From: Pelagibacterium nitratireducens
GTDB taxonomy: Bacteria; Pseudomonadota; Alphaproteobacteria; Rhizobiales; Devosiaceae
Length of the DNA stretch: 64,000 nt
Reading direction: 5' to 3'
Assembly (NCBI RefSeq): GCF_037044555.1
Contig: NZ_CP146275.1
Coordinates: forward strand, 496,001-560,000
Shown in pieces: positions 35,220 to 43,820 of the stretch (the stretch's first letter is position 1; each line of letters starts with the position of its first letter). The position numbers and the translations under genes are program-made. The notes under the pieces are model-generated. The model did not search any database. It saw only the letters and a program-made list of their open reading frames with translations, and was not told the DNA's origin.

Positions 35220-35933
35220 TTGACCAGACGGCGGAAAAGGCGGGGCTGGAAATCCTGGGTGGCGGTGCCGCTGGTGCTGGCCGCGGCGCTGGTGGCCATT
35301 CCGCTGGTGCTGGTGCCACTCTATTGGGTGGTGCCGCCGGTTTCCACGCTGATGATCGGCCGATATGTCACCGGCCAGCCGGTGACGCGCATATGGCGCG
35401 ATCTCGACGAGATTTCCGACAGGCTCAAAACGTCGGTGGTCCTCTCTGAAGACTGGCAGTTCTGCACCCATCACGGGGTCAATGTCGCAGCACTGCGAAC
35501 CGAGATCGACAAATTTCTGGCTGGACGCGAGGCCCGGGGGGCGTCGACCATCACCATGCAGGTGGCGCGGAACCTGTTTCTGACCAATTCGCGCTCTGTG
35601 GTGCGCAAAGCGCTCGAGGTGCCGCTGGCCATGTACATCGATCTTGTGTTGCCCAAGCAGCGGATCATGGAGATCTATCTCAATATCGCAGAATGGGGCC
35701 CCAACGGGGAGTTCGGCGTGGAGGCAGGAGCGCAGGCGGCGTTTGGGACAAGCGCTGAAAGTTTTTCATGGCAGCGCGCCACGCTACTTGTGGTGACGCT
35801 GCCCAATCCACATGTGCGGCGGCCCGGCAACCCGACGTCGGGGCTGGTTCGGACGGCCGGAATTGTCGAAGTAAGAGTGCAGCGGTTTTCATCGCAGGCC
35901 GAGTGTCTGTTCGACGGGGCACCGGCGCTATGA
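35220..35933 (+). CDS. mtgA: Monofunctional peptidoglycan glycosyltransferase
   Basis: Polymerises lipid II into glycan strands at the inner membrane, 237 residues. One membrane anchor at about 12-37 precedes the GT51 domain, with the catalytic Glu in SEDWQFCTHHG (about 80), GASTITMQVARNLFLTNSRS (about 105) and IYLNIAEWGPNGEFGVEAGA. The TTG start at 35220 is supported by GGGAGG 6 bases upstream. Monocistronic by context. Confidence 0.94.
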   Translation: MTRRRKRRGWKSWVAVPLVLAAALVAIPLVLVPLYWVVPPVSTLMIGRYVTGQPVTRIWRDLDEISDRLKTSVVLSEDWQFCTHHGVNVAALRTEIDKFLAGREARGASTITMQVARNLFLTNSRSVVRKALEVPLAMYIDLVLPKQRIMEIYLNIAEWGPNGEFGVEAGAQAAFGTSAESFSWQRATLLVVTLPNPHVRRPGNPTSGLVRTAGIVEVRVQRFSSQAECLFDGAPAL

Positions 35934-36089
35934 AAGCGTGCGATTTTCCTGACCGACAGACTAGCCAAGGCCCCGGTGATCCTGTATAGAGCGCCACGAT
36001 CCCGATAGGGTAAAACGGTTTTGGCGTGGCCGGCGCGGCAGAGTTCTATTGCCTGAGCAGGGCACGCAGCATGAAAATGGAGTAGTCAA

Positions 36090-36272
36090 ATGGCAGTCCC
36101 CAAAAGGAAGACGACGCCGATGAAGCGCGGGTTCCGCCGTTCGGCCGATGCGCTCAAGGGCGCAGCTTATGTTGAAGACAAGGACAGCGGCGAGCTTCGC
36201 CGTCCGCACCATGTCGATCTGAAGTCCGGCATGTATCGCGGCCGTCAGATTCTTGAGCCCAAAGGCAACTGA
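36090..36272 (+). CDS. rpmF: 50S ribosomal protein L32
   Basis: Small ribosomal protein of 60 residues, typical of alphaproteobacteria ([37 protein letters not shown]). There is no zinc CxxC pair, as usual in this clade. GGAG lies 7 bases before the ATG; a strong terminator follows at 36335. Confidence 0.97.
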   Translation: MAVPKRKTTPMKRGFRRSADALKGAAYVEDKDSGELRRPHHVDLKSGMYRGRQILEPKGN

Positions 36273-36334
36273 TTGCTTAAAGCTCTGGTGCTTTAGACCA
36301 AAGCGCCATTGACGGGTTCGCCCGTCCAGAATAC

Positions 36335-36366
36335 GGCCAGTCCTTGAAACAGGGACTGGCCTTTTT
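36335..36366 (+). terminator. Rho-independent terminator after rpmF
   Basis: GGCCAGTCC (36335-36343), 9-base loop, GGACTGGCC (36353-36361), five T. Confidence 0.9.
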
Positions 36367-36398
36367 ATTGGCCAGTACCCAGCCACTGGAGGATTGTG

Positions 36399-37799
36399 AT
36401 GAGCACGCGGACTGAAACCGACTCTATGGGCCCTATCGAGGTTCCAAACGAGAAATATTACGGGGCACAGACCGCACGCTCGCTGATGAATTTCGATATC
36501 GGCGGCGAAAAGATGCCGCTCGAAATCGTCCATGCCTTCGGAACTCTGAAAAAGGCTGCGGCGGTCACCAATACAAAACTCGGGCTTATGGACGAAACGA
36601 CCCGCGACCTCGTGGTCGCGGCGGCCGATGAGGTGATCTCCGGTAAGCTCGACGATCATTTTCCGCTGGTTGTCTGGCAGACCGGGTCCGGCACCCAATC
36701 GAACATGAACGTCAACGAGGTGATTTCCAACCGCGCCATCGAAATGGCCGGCGGGGAGATGGGCAGCAAGAAGCCCGTGCACCCCAATGACCATGTTAAT
36801 ATGAGCCAAAGCTCCAACGACACCTATCCCACCGCCATGCATATCGCGGCGGTGACCATTGTCGAGGACAAGCTGTTCGCCAAGGTCAAGCTGCTGCGCG
36901 ACACGCTGGCGAAAAAGTCCGAGGAGTTCATGGACGTGGTCAAGATCGGCCGCACCCATCTTCAGGATGCGACGCCTCTGACGCTGGGGCAGGAAATTTC
37001 GGGCTGGGTGGCGCAGATCGACCTGGCGCTCAAGGCCATTGAGGCGAGCTTGCCGCAATTGCGCGAACTGGCGCTGGGGGGAACAGCTGTGGGGACGGGG
37101 CTTAACACCCACCCTGACTATGCGCGCATGGTGGCCGAGGAAATTTCGACTCTTTCGGGGCATCAGTTTGTGACGGCGCCCAACAAGTTTGCGGTGCTGG
37201 CCGGGCACGATGCGTTCGTCGGGGCTTCGGGTGCATTAAAGCAACTGGCGGTTGCGTTCATGAAAATCGCCAATGATGTGCGCTGGCTGGCCTCGGGGCC
37301 GCGCTCGGGACTGGGTGAGATCACCATTCCCGAAAACGAGCCCGGCTCCTCGATCATGCCGGGCAAGGTCAACCCGACTCAGTCGGAAGCCATGACCATG
37401 GTCGTGGCGCAGGTGATGGGCAATGACGCCACCATTGGGTTTGCGGCGAGCCAGGGCAATTTCGAGCTCAATGTCTATAAGCCGGTCATCGCGTTCAACT
37501 TCATCCAGTCAGTGAGGCTTTTGGCCGACGCGGCCAAATCGTTCAACGACAATTGCGCCATCGGCATTGAGCCGGACCGCAAGAAGATCAACGAGCATTT
37601 GAACAATTCGTTGATGCTGGTGACCGCACTCAATCGCAAGATTGGTTACGACAACGCGGCTAAGATCGCCAAAACGGCGCACAAGAACGGCACGACCTTG
37701 CGCGAGGAAGCTATTGCGTTGGGGCTTTTGAGCGGTGACGAGTTCGACGCCGAGGTGCGGCCCGAGCAGATGGTCGGGCCGATCACCATCAAGAAGTAA
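36399..37799 (+). CDS. fumC: Class II fumarate hydratase
   Basis: Fumarate-malate interconversion in the TCA cycle, iron-independent tetramer, 466 residues. It has the substrate-site [13 protein letters not shown] (about 98-110), [13 protein letters not shown], the catalytic His segment [14 protein letters not shown] (about 185) and the family signature [16 protein letters not shown] (about 315). GGAGG is 6 bases before the ATG at 36399; a GTG directly before it is unlikely. Flanked on both sides by terminators, so it is its own unit. Confidence 0.97.
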   Translation: MSTRTETDSMGPIEVPNEKYYGAQTARSLMNFDIGGEKMPLEIVHAFGTLKKAAAVTNTKLGLMDETTRDLVVAAADEVISGKLDDHFPLVVWQTGSGTQSNMNVNEVISNRAIEMAGGEMGSKKPVHPNDHVNMSQSSNDTYPTAMHIAAVTIVEDKLFAKVKLLRDTLAKKSEEFMDVVKIGRTHLQDATPLTLGQEISGWVAQIDLALKAIEASLPQLRELALGGTAVGTGLNTHPDYARMVAEEISTLSGHQFVTAPNKFAVLAGHDAFVGASGALKQLAVAFMKIANDVRWLASGPRSGLGEITIPENEPGSSIMPGKVNPTQSEAMTMVVAQVMGNDATIGFAASQGNFELNVYKPVIAFNFIQSVRLLADAAKSFNDNCAIGIEPDRKKINEHLNNSLMLVTALNRKIGYDNAAKIAKTAHKNGTTLREEAIALGLLSGDEFDAEVRPEQMVGPITIKK

Positions 37800-37804
37800 C
37801 GTAG

Positions 37805-37829
37805 GGCCGGTCGGTGACCGGCCTTTTTT
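37805..37829 (+). terminator. Rho-independent terminator after fumC
   Basis: GGCCGGTC (37805-37812), GGT loop, GACCGGCC (37816-37823), six T. Confidence 0.92.
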
Positions 37830-37866
37830 CTGGCCAAAATCGGGGTTTTGAGGCAGGGTCGCACCC

Positions 37867-38301
37867 ATGAGACCACCCGCCCGACGGAACCCATCGATGT
37901 TTATGCCGCCGCTCCTGGCACTGCCCCTGATCGTTTACAATGTGATGGCGCTGTTCGGCTTTGCCGACGGTGCGGCCTGGATGTCGCCGCTGGCGACCAT
38001 TTCCATGGTCTCAGGCGGCGTATGGGCGTTGAGTGTGGGGGACGTCTTCGTGCTTGTTTCGCTGGTGCTGCTGTTTGGCGAAATTCTCAAATCGACACGG
38101 TTCGGCAATGCCTCGGTGGTCGATCACATGCTTTCGACTGCAGTGTTTGTGATCTGTCTCGTGGAATTTCTGCTGGTGGGCTACGCCGCGACGTCAGTGT
38201 TTTTCATCCTGATGGTCATGGCGCTGATCGACGTGATCGCCGGATTTACCGTTTCCATCCGTGCCGCAGCGCGGGACGTGCAGTTTGGCGGGACCGAATA
38301 G
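37867..38301 (+). CDS. Conserved-type membrane protein of unknown function
   Basis: I recognise no named family. The 144-residue product has four hydrophobic segments at about 11-32, 40-72 (two closely spaced), 86-108 and 110-130, a basic N-terminus (MRPPARRNPS) and a short polar tail. AGGCAGGG lies about 8 bases before the ATG; an ATG at 37897 is possible. It follows the fumC terminator and ends 2 bases from the stop of a convergent small gene. Confidence 0.75.
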   Translation: MRPPARRNPSMFMPPLLALPLIVYNVMALFGFADGAAWMSPLATISMVSGGVWALSVGDVFVLVSLVLLFGEILKSTRFGNASVVDHMLSTAVFVICLVEFLLVGYAATSVFFILMVMALIDVIAGFTVSIRAAARDVQFGGTE

Positions 38302-38302
38302 G

Positions 38303-38560
38303 TCAGGCCGAAACCGATTTGCGGTAGCCCATGGGTAAGCGTTTGAGATCGCTTGTTTCGATGGCGCGATAGAACTGGCTGGCGCGCGATTCGCGTGAAG
38401 GCGAGGCCGGTGTACTGGCGCGGGCGGAGTCGATCAATTGGGCGAGAAAAGCCGCCTGCGGCGCCGAGCCGGCAAGGGACGGTCTGGCGCGCGGCACGGA
38501 AAGGCTGACCGGGAGGCGGTGTCCCGAAATCGTCCGTTTCTCTGGCTTGCTCGTATCCAC
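38303..38560 (-). CDS. Small hypothetical protein, rhizobial type
   Basis: An 85-residue basic, disordered-looking protein from a GTG start. The stretch APQAAFLAQLIDSARAS and the ending LKRLPMGYRKSVSA resemble short proteins common in Hyphomicrobiales that lack a known function; this is from memory and not an alignment. Its stop lies 2 bases from that of the convergent membrane protein. The ribosome site is weak, so the start may be wrong. Confidence 0.5.
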   Translation of the reverse strand: MDTSKPEKRTISGHRLPVSLSVPRARPSLAGSAPQAAFLAQLIDSARASTPASPSRESRASQFYRAIETSDLKRLPMGYRKSVSA

Positions 38561-38839
38561 TCGCGCGGTTCCGTTTCAAAGTGGGACATGTGTCCCGTTC
38601 TGGCACGCATCGAGTGCCCTGCTCCCCCAGAAGTCGCAATCGCCGTGCCAGTTGGCAATGTTTCGTTAACATTTGCCACAGGCAATCGAGCGCATGGTTA
38701 ACGTGGCGGAGGGACTTTGGTTCGGGCAGGAGAGAGCACGGTTAACGAAGCGGTAAGGGAAGCGCCGCAATTTCGCGGCTTTGTTGCGCTTTTAGGGCGT
38801 CAAGATATTTTATTGGACCAGACCCGAGAGGCCGAACCT

Positions 38840-39328
38840 ATGACCCTTGAGCTCGCCCCTACCCGACTGAGCGCGATTGCGCTTGCCCTTTTCTGCGTCG
38901 GTGGGCTTGCCGCCTGCTCAGGGGCGCCGTCTTCGACAGGTGGTGGGCTGGCGCCGGGCCTTGTCAGTCAGATCAATGTGCCGGGCGCTCAGATGGATCG
39001 GCAGGCGGCGCTGGGGATCATCAACCAGTACCGCGCGGTGCGCGGGGCCGCGCCGCTGAGCGCCGATCCGGCACTCGATGCGCAGGCTCAGAGTGTTGCG
39101 GCGCAATATGCGAGCACGGGTAACCCGCCAACTCGTCCGGCAGGCACAACCAATATGCGGCTTTCTGCGGGCTATACCAATTTTGCCGAGACGTTTTCGG
39201 GGTGGCGCAACAGTCCAGCCGATGCCGATGTTCTGGCGCAGGGCGATGCGCGGCGCGCCGGGTTCGCTGCCGTGTACGAGCCGAATTCGGCCTACGGCGC
39301 GCATTGGGTGATGCTGTTGGCTCGGTAG
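38840..39328 (+). CDS. CAP-domain (SCP/PR1) lipoprotein
   Basis: Envelope protein of 162 residues with a lipoprotein signal ending in the lipobox LAAC (Cys near 27), then a Ser/Gly-rich linker and a CAP domain: ALGIINQYRAVRGAAPLSAD (about 56-75), LDAQAQSVAAQYAS, an NFAETFSGWRNSPADADVL segment and GAHWVMLLAR at the end. The ATG at 38840 is supported by GAGAGG 7 bases upstream; an open frame further upstream has no signal peptide. CAP proteins have varied or unknown roles in bacteria. The 279 bases upstream hold no gene I can support. Confidence 0.85.
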   Translation: MTLELAPTRLSAIALALFCVGGLAACSGAPSSTGGGLAPGLVSQINVPGAQMDRQAALGIINQYRAVRGAAPLSADPALDAQAQSVAAQYASTGNPPTRPAGTTNMRLSAGYTNFAETFSGWRNSPADADVLAQGDARRAGFAAVYEPNSAYGAHWVMLLAR

Positions 39329-39331
39329 GGG

Positions 39332-40003
39332 CTAAGCCTCTTCCAGCAGGCGCTTGCGCAGTTCGGCGCGGGGACAGATGAGTTTGTGCTCGAGACTGTC
39401 GTAATCGACGCGGGTCAGAAATTCGATGGCAAAGCCGGGGTCGAGCATGCGCACGACGCGCCCGACCACGGTACCCAGCGCCATCGGCATACCGATTTCG
39501 ACACCGAGATCGGCAGAGATGGCGGCTCCGGTCATCGAAATATCGATCACGAAACAATCGATCATCGTTCCATCGGCCAGAATGATGGTTGACTGGGGGT
39601 CCTTGGGCGTGACGCGCCGGTAGCGGCGGTTCTCGGAAACCTCGTAATTCTTGTGCTGCTCAAGCCATTGGACGTGCGAGGCGAGGCGCTCGCGTTCCTC
39701 ATCGGTCATATCGAGCGACATTGTAAAGCCAAAGCCCATGGGGCGGGCGATCTGGCCGCGCAGCACACCGAACTCCTCGAAATGGGCCGTCACCCAATCC
39801 CCCACATCGCCGCCGATCGGGGCGGCAACGGACATGGTCATTGGTGAAATCCGTTGCACGCGACAAGCGAAATAGGATTTCTTATCATTTGTGCTGGGCC
39901 ACTTTTCGAGGTGGTATCGTCCCGGCATATTGGTCATAAGCCGAAGGCGGTCATCCAACCGGGGCCGGCTCGTGCGGGCGTCGGCCCGTTTCACCTGTGT
40001 CAT
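39332..40003 (-). CDS. PilZ-domain c-di-GMP receptor candidate
   Basis: Cytoplasmic protein of 223 residues. The C-terminal PilZ domain (about 130-215) has the binding arginines in NRRYRRVTPKD and the DxSxxG motif in VIDISMTGAAIS. The N-terminal half begins with RPRLDDRLRLMTNMPGRYHL and a strand-rich stretch with SPMTMSVAAP in the DxSxxG position, so it looks like a second, degenerate PilZ domain. GGGGGAG precedes the ATG by 7 bases. It probably senses c-di-GMP made by the diguanylate cyclases elsewhere in the window; output unknown. Confidence 0.85.
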   Translation of the reverse strand: MTQVKRADARTSRPRLDDRLRLMTNMPGRYHLEKWPSTNDKKSYFACRVQRISPMTMSVAAPIGGDVGDWVTAHFEEFGVLRGQIARPMGFGFTMSLDMTDEERERLASHVQWLEQHKNYEVSENRRYRRVTPKDPQSTIILADGTMIDCFVIDISMTGAAISADLGVEIGMPMALGTVVGRVVRMLDPGFAIEFLTRVDYDSLEHKLICPRAELRKRLLEEA

Positions 40004-40118
40004 CGCAATGCTCCCCCAAGAGGGAAATACCTTACAGTATTAATCCTTAATAAACATTGACGTTTGTAATTGACGGGTTCTTGGGGTGTAGCCGCTTTGC
40101 CCGTGTACTCGTTTCTCG

Positions 40119-40364
40119 GTGAATAAAGATATGGGCGATACTGTTGTCGATGCGCGTGGACTCAAATGTCCGCTGCCCGTCCTCAAGCTCGAAAAGGCGC
40201 TGGCGCGCGCCAAAGCGGGCGAGACGATTGTGGTGCTGGCGACCGATCCCATCGCGCGGATCGATATCGCCCTCTATTGCCATCAGGAGGGACACGCACT
40301 CGTTACGCGCGACGAGGGTAGAGCCGTCCGGTTTACAGTGATCAAGTCCCCAATTGCGGGGTGA
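40119..40364 (+). CDS. TusA-family sulfur carrier
   Basis: Small protein of 81 residues from a GTG at 40119, or 77 from an ATG at 40131. The family motif DARGLKCPLPVLKLEKAL contains the sulfur-carrying cysteine in CPxP, followed by VVLATDPIARIDIALYC, where TusA proteins have a DP pair. Possible partners are tRNA thiolation or other sulfur transfer. It is convergent with the DacF-type gene, 4 bases between stops. Confidence 0.88.
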   Translation: MNKDMGDTVVDARGLKCPLPVLKLEKALARAKAGETIVVLATDPIARIDIALYCHQEGHALVTRDEGRAVRFTVIKSPIAG

Positions 40365-40368
40365 AGCC

Positions 40369-41511
40369 TCAGGGATTGGGCGTCAGTGACACGATCGAGG
40401 AATCGCCAAAGCCGGCCGAAAGGTTCTGATTGGCAGGACTTCCAGCTGCGATGTCAGGTATTCCCGGTCGGGGGCGGGGCAGAGGCACGTCGGCCAGCCG
40501 GCCAAGCGTTGCAATGGTGTGAGTGGGCGGAACTATGGTGTCGTTGAGATAGGAAATCTGGCCATCAAGGCCGGCAGAAAAAATCTCGGCACGTTCCTCG
40601 GAGTACTGCGAAGCATTGGCGCCGCAGATATCGGTGCGCATGTCGACGGGCAAAAGACCGGGCTGGTTGACGACGGCGTTAACGGTGCGGCCCGTGCCGC
40701 GATAGCCACCGGCAAAGCCCGAAAACAGCATCTGGGCGGTCATCTCGCCGCGTTCGCGTGAAGAACTGGCCCCCAAGGTTATGGCCATCAATTGCCGCCC
40801 GCCGCGGGTTACGGTGGCCACGATATTGAGCCCGGACGCGCAGACATAGCCGGTCTTCATCCCATCGGTGCCGGAAAAGCCGGTCAGAAGCTCGTTGTTG
40901 GACTGCGACCGTGCATCGCCGAGCGCCACGGTGCGGGTGGAAAACAGTGCATCATACTGGGGGAAACGCGCCCTGATGGTCAGCGCGATCATGGCGATGT
41001 CACGCGCCGTGATTACCTGGGCTGGGTCGTGCAGGCCGTGGGGATTGACGAAATGGGTGCCGGTCAGCCCCATGATCGCGGCGCGGGCGTTCATCATGTC
41101 GACGAAGGCCGGCTCGCTGCCAGCGATGGTTTCGCCAATGGCGACGGCGATGTCATTGGCTGATTTTACAACCAGGATATAGAGCGCATCCTCGAGCGTG
41201 ATTGCGGTCCCCTCGGGCAGGCCCAGCTTGGAGGGCGCCGCCGAAAGCGCGTTTGCCGAGGTTATGACGGGCGTGGACAGCGAAGCCTGTCCGGTCTCGA
41301 TGGCCTCGAACGCGATAAGCGCCGTCATCAGCTTGGTCAGGGAGGCAGGGTGCCAGGGAATGCCGGCCTCGTTTTCGTACAGCACCTCATTGGTGCGCAT
41401 GTCTATGAGCAATTGCGGCAGCGCGAGTGCTGAAGACAGGGTGGCAGCGAGGATGCCGAGAACCAGGACGCAAATGGACAGCAACCGCTGGATAGACTGC
41501 ACCGCGCTCAC
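40369..41511 (-). CDS. D-alanyl-D-alanine carboxypeptidase, DacF type (peptidase S11)
   Basis: Periplasmic penicillin-binding protein that trims peptidoglycan stem peptides, 380 residues. A signal peptide (about 1-30, cleaved after SALA) is followed by the active-site motifs SLTKLMTA (Ser about 58), SAND near 116 and GMKTGYVCASG near 216. The C-terminal 120 residues are not the canonical PBP5 domain and hold a proline-rich PLPRPRPGIPD segment. Only one C-terminal cysteine pair is visible. Divergent from the HxlR regulator. Confidence 0.92.
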   Translation of the reverse strand: MSAVQSIQRLLSICVLVLGILAATLSSALALPQLLIDMRTNEVLYENEAGIPWHPASLTKLMTALIAFEAIETGQASLSTPVITSANALSAAPSKLGLPEGTAITLEDALYILVVKSANDIAVAIGETIAGSEPAFVDMMNARAAIMGLTGTHFVNPHGLHDPAQVITARDIAMIALTIRARFPQYDALFSTRTVALGDARSQSNNELLTGFSGTDGMKTGYVCASGLNIVATVTRGGRQLMAITLGASSSRERGEMTAQMLFSGFAGGYRGTGRTVNAVVNQPGLLPVDMRTDICGANASQYSEERAEIFSAGLDGQISYLNDTIVPPTHTIATLGRLADVPLPRPRPGIPDIAAGSPANQNLSAGFGDSSIVSLTPNP

Positions 41512-41624
41512 TCCGTTACCGTTTCGTTAATCGTCGGACCGATCCATAACAGGGCAAATTTGGCCAAACAATGCCCGCAAGCCTTCTTTGGGCAACTTGG
41601 CCGGGGCAAGGCTTTTGGGTCAAG

Positions 41625-41660
41625 GGTTCCCATTGGTAACCAAGAGCATTATATGGAACC
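41625..41660. promoter_or_regulatory. Candidate operator upstream of the HxlR regulator
   Basis: GGTTCC (41625-41630) with CAT and ATGGAACC (41653-41660) form an imperfect inverted repeat; inside lies TTGG-TAA-CCAA (41633-41643). HxlR regulators commonly bind such GTAAC-type dyads at their own promoters. Low certainty. Confidence 0.4.
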
Positions 41661-41686
41661 TAGTTCAATCTCGGAGGTATGCTGCA

Positions 41687-42088
41687 ATGGCCGGTATCGA
41701 GCCTGATGAAGCAACGGTTTGCACGGCGATGGGCGATATACTCAACCGGATTGGCGACAAGTGGAGCGTCATGGTGGTGGGCAGGCTCAAGGGCGGCACC
41801 ATGCGGTTTTCCGAACTGCGCAGGGCCATTGACGGGGTATCCCAGCGCATGCTCACGCTTACCCTACGAAATCTTGAACGCGACGGGCTCGTGACGCGCA
41901 CCGTCTATGCGGAAATTCCACCCCGGGTGGAATATACGTTGACCGAAATGGGTCGTACGCTGACGGGGCCGATTGGGGCGCTTTGGGACTGGGCGGCAGA
42001 ACACCAGGATCAAGTGGCGCGGGCGCGTATCCATTATGATCGCGCCCAAGATGGGGTCGCCATACAGCCCGAGCGCCGGCGGGCCTGA
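41687..42088 (+). CDS. HxlR-family transcriptional regulator
   Basis: Winged-helix DNA-binding protein of 133 residues from the ATG at 41687, supported by GGAGG 9 bases upstream. The HxlR domain spans about 10-105: IGDKWSVMVVGRL, MRFSELRRAIDGVSQRMLTLTLRNLERDGLVTR and PPRVEYTLTEMGRTL. One N-terminal cysteine (TVCTAMG) is in the position used for redox or aldehyde sensing in some family members. The target is unknown; autoregulation through the nearby dyad is plausible. Confidence 0.92.
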   Translation: MAGIEPDEATVCTAMGDILNRIGDKWSVMVVGRLKGGTMRFSELRRAIDGVSQRMLTLTLRNLERDGLVTRTVYAEIPPRVEYTLTEMGRTLTGPIGALWDWAAEHQDQVARARIHYDRAQDGVAIQPERRRA

Positions 42089-42095
42089 TCCTTCC

Positions 42096-43049
42096 TCATT
42101 GTGCGACTGCGATGTGCAGATGGTCCTGGTGCAGCCTGTCGGTGAATGATTTGCCGCCGACGCCGTCAAGCGCCCATGGTGAGCCGATCTGACGGATTTC
42201 GGGCTGCTGGTAGAGCCACTGCACTGTCTGATGGACCGCCGATCCGTCCGTTCTGCCGTCGATGACCAGAGTGTCGCCGAGCCTGTATATATCGACGGCC
42301 CGCCCCCTTGTGTGATCGGATTGCCGGTCGGTCCCGAACACCTCATAGGGATGGCCCTGCGAAAGTGTAACCACGCCGAAGGGGAACCGTTCGGCAAGGC
42401 GCGCCATGACGGCGAGCAGGTTCTGGGAAATACTGCCTGACAGAATGTCCCAACGGGCCGAATCGGGCATTTCGATCCGAGGATCGTTGAGAACTGCAAG
42501 AGCCTGAGGCGAGGGCGGGGCGGGCTCGGTAATCAGCGTGCCGCCGATGGAAGCGAGATCAGCAAAGCGCCAAATCCCATCGGACAGAGCCAATCTGACG
42601 TCAAGGGTTCTTATGAAGACCCGAATGCCCTCGGATGTGCCAACCATCTGTTCGACGACCACCATGACCGAGGCGGCGCTGGCGCCCAGACCACCGAGCT
42701 GGGGATAGATGATCCGTCCCTTCGACCACGCCCCGGGGATGTGAAATGTGGCCGCCAGTCCCTTTGCTTCGGAACCCGCGAAGTCGAGCCGTCGAGCGAT
42801 CTGTTCAGCGGTTTCTGTTTGGGAGTAAGTGGTCAGCGCCAGCGCAACCTGGCTCGCCAGACGCTTGGCGTTGGGATGGGTCTCGTTTTGGGAAAGTGGT
42901 TCGGCTCCGTTCTGATGGGTGGCCGGGTTGACGATATCAGGGGCGTTGGGGACGGGTGGAAGCTGGGCCCAGCCGTTTTGGATAAGCGCGCACAACAGTG
43001 TAAGCGACCCGACCGCCATCCCTATCCTCATAAGCGCCTTCCTCATCAA
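42096..43049 (-). CDS. Secreted LAS/M15-like peptidase candidate
   Basis: A 317-residue exported protein with a signal sequence near residues 8-29. I do not recognise the N-terminal two thirds. The C-terminal part has SDHTRGRAVDIY (about 248-259) and, near the end, DRLHQDHLHIAV. Together these match the SxHxxGxAxD and HxH zinc motifs of the LAS/M15 carboxypeptidase group, suggesting a peptidoglycan peptidase. The ATG at 43049 lies 113 bases inside the 3' end of the upstream GNAT gene; an internal ATG at 43031 gives a tidier signal peptide but still overlaps. Motif-based call only. Confidence 0.62.
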   Translation of the reverse strand: MMRKALMRIGMAVGSLTLLCALIQNGWAQLPPVPNAPDIVNPATHQNGAEPLSQNETHPNAKRLASQVALALTTYSQTETAEQIARRLDFAGSEAKGLAATFHIPGAWSKGRIIYPQLGGLGASAASVMVVVEQMVGTSEGIRVFIRTLDVRLALSDGIWRFADLASIGGTLITEPAPPSPQALAVLNDPRIEMPDSARWDILSGSISQNLLAVMARLAERFPFGVVTLSQGHPYEVFGTDRQSDHTRGRAVDIYRLGDTLVIDGRTDGSAVHQTVQWLYQQPEIRQIGSPWALDGVGGKSFTDRLHQDHLHIAVAQ

Positions 43050-43686
43050 ATATCAGCCTGTATTCCCTCAGCGTGGCGCCGTCCTGGCTCTTATGCTGTC
43101 CAACCAGCCGGCAGCCCAGTCTTTCAAAAAACGGTGTGCCCAGTCCACCCTCCTCGGTGACCAACAGAGCCCGATGGATTCCCAGCAAGGTTGCGTGGCT
43201 GGCGAAGCCCTGGATCAGCCGGCGTCCAACGCCGCGGCGGCGCGCATTGACGTCGGTCACGATATGGCTCAGCACAGAAACCGGTCGCGAGGCGGCTTTG
43301 GGTCCGCTCGAACCCGATGGGGTGAGCCCCACGTGGCGGGCGATGCCCTTGGCGTAACGTCCGGCGCGGGTGCAGGCAAAATCGAGAGCGACCTGAGGGC
43401 GGGTGAGCATGGCACTGCATCCAGCCAGCGCGAGTTTCGAGCCGAAATTGCGGGTAACCCAGCGGTAGTGTTCGGCATTCGAAGTGGTGCCGAACAGGGC
43501 CCCCACTACAGTGCCCTCGTCGCGGGCCACCAGCGCGATTCCATAGGGCGAACTGGCGAAACTTTGCTGATAGAGGCCAAGGAAATGCCGGCCGAGCTTG
43601 GGAAAAAGCCCAAGACGCAGATTGTCGCGATGCAGGCTGGCTGTAACAGGGATATCGGCTTGATTGAGCGGTTCGATGGACAGCAT
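42937..43686 (-). CDS. GNAT-family N-acetyltransferase
   Basis: A 249-residue transferase with the acetyl-CoA loop in DVNARRRGVGRRLIQGFA (about 152-169) and LGTPFFERLGCRLV near 192-205. An extra insertion with several Gly/Ser residues (TPSGSSGPKAA) interrupts the centre. Its last 38 codons overlap the start of the next gene, an unusually long overlap on the same strand. Substrate unknown. Confidence 0.8.
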   Translation of the reverse strand: MLSIEPLNQADIPVTASLHRDNLRLGLFPKLGRHFLGLYQQSFASSPYGIALVARDEGTVVGALFGTTSNAEHYRWVTRNFGSKLALAGCSAMLTRPQVALDFACTRAGRYAKGIARHVGLTPSGSSGPKAASRPVSVLSHIVTDVNARRRGVGRRLIQGFASHATLLGIHRALLVTEEGGLGTPFFERLGCRLVGQHKSQDGATLREYRLIFDEEGAYEDRDGGRVAYTVVRAYPKRLGPASTRPQRP

Positions 43687-43820
43687 GGCCGCAATCCTTG
43701 GGGCGCGTTAACTTTGATGGACAAAAGGTTAATGCAAAAGCCCTTCCGCCGTTCCTCGATTGCTCTCGAAATACATTTCGTATTGGGTAGGGCAGTTTTG
43801 TTGAACTGGCAGATTTTGCG

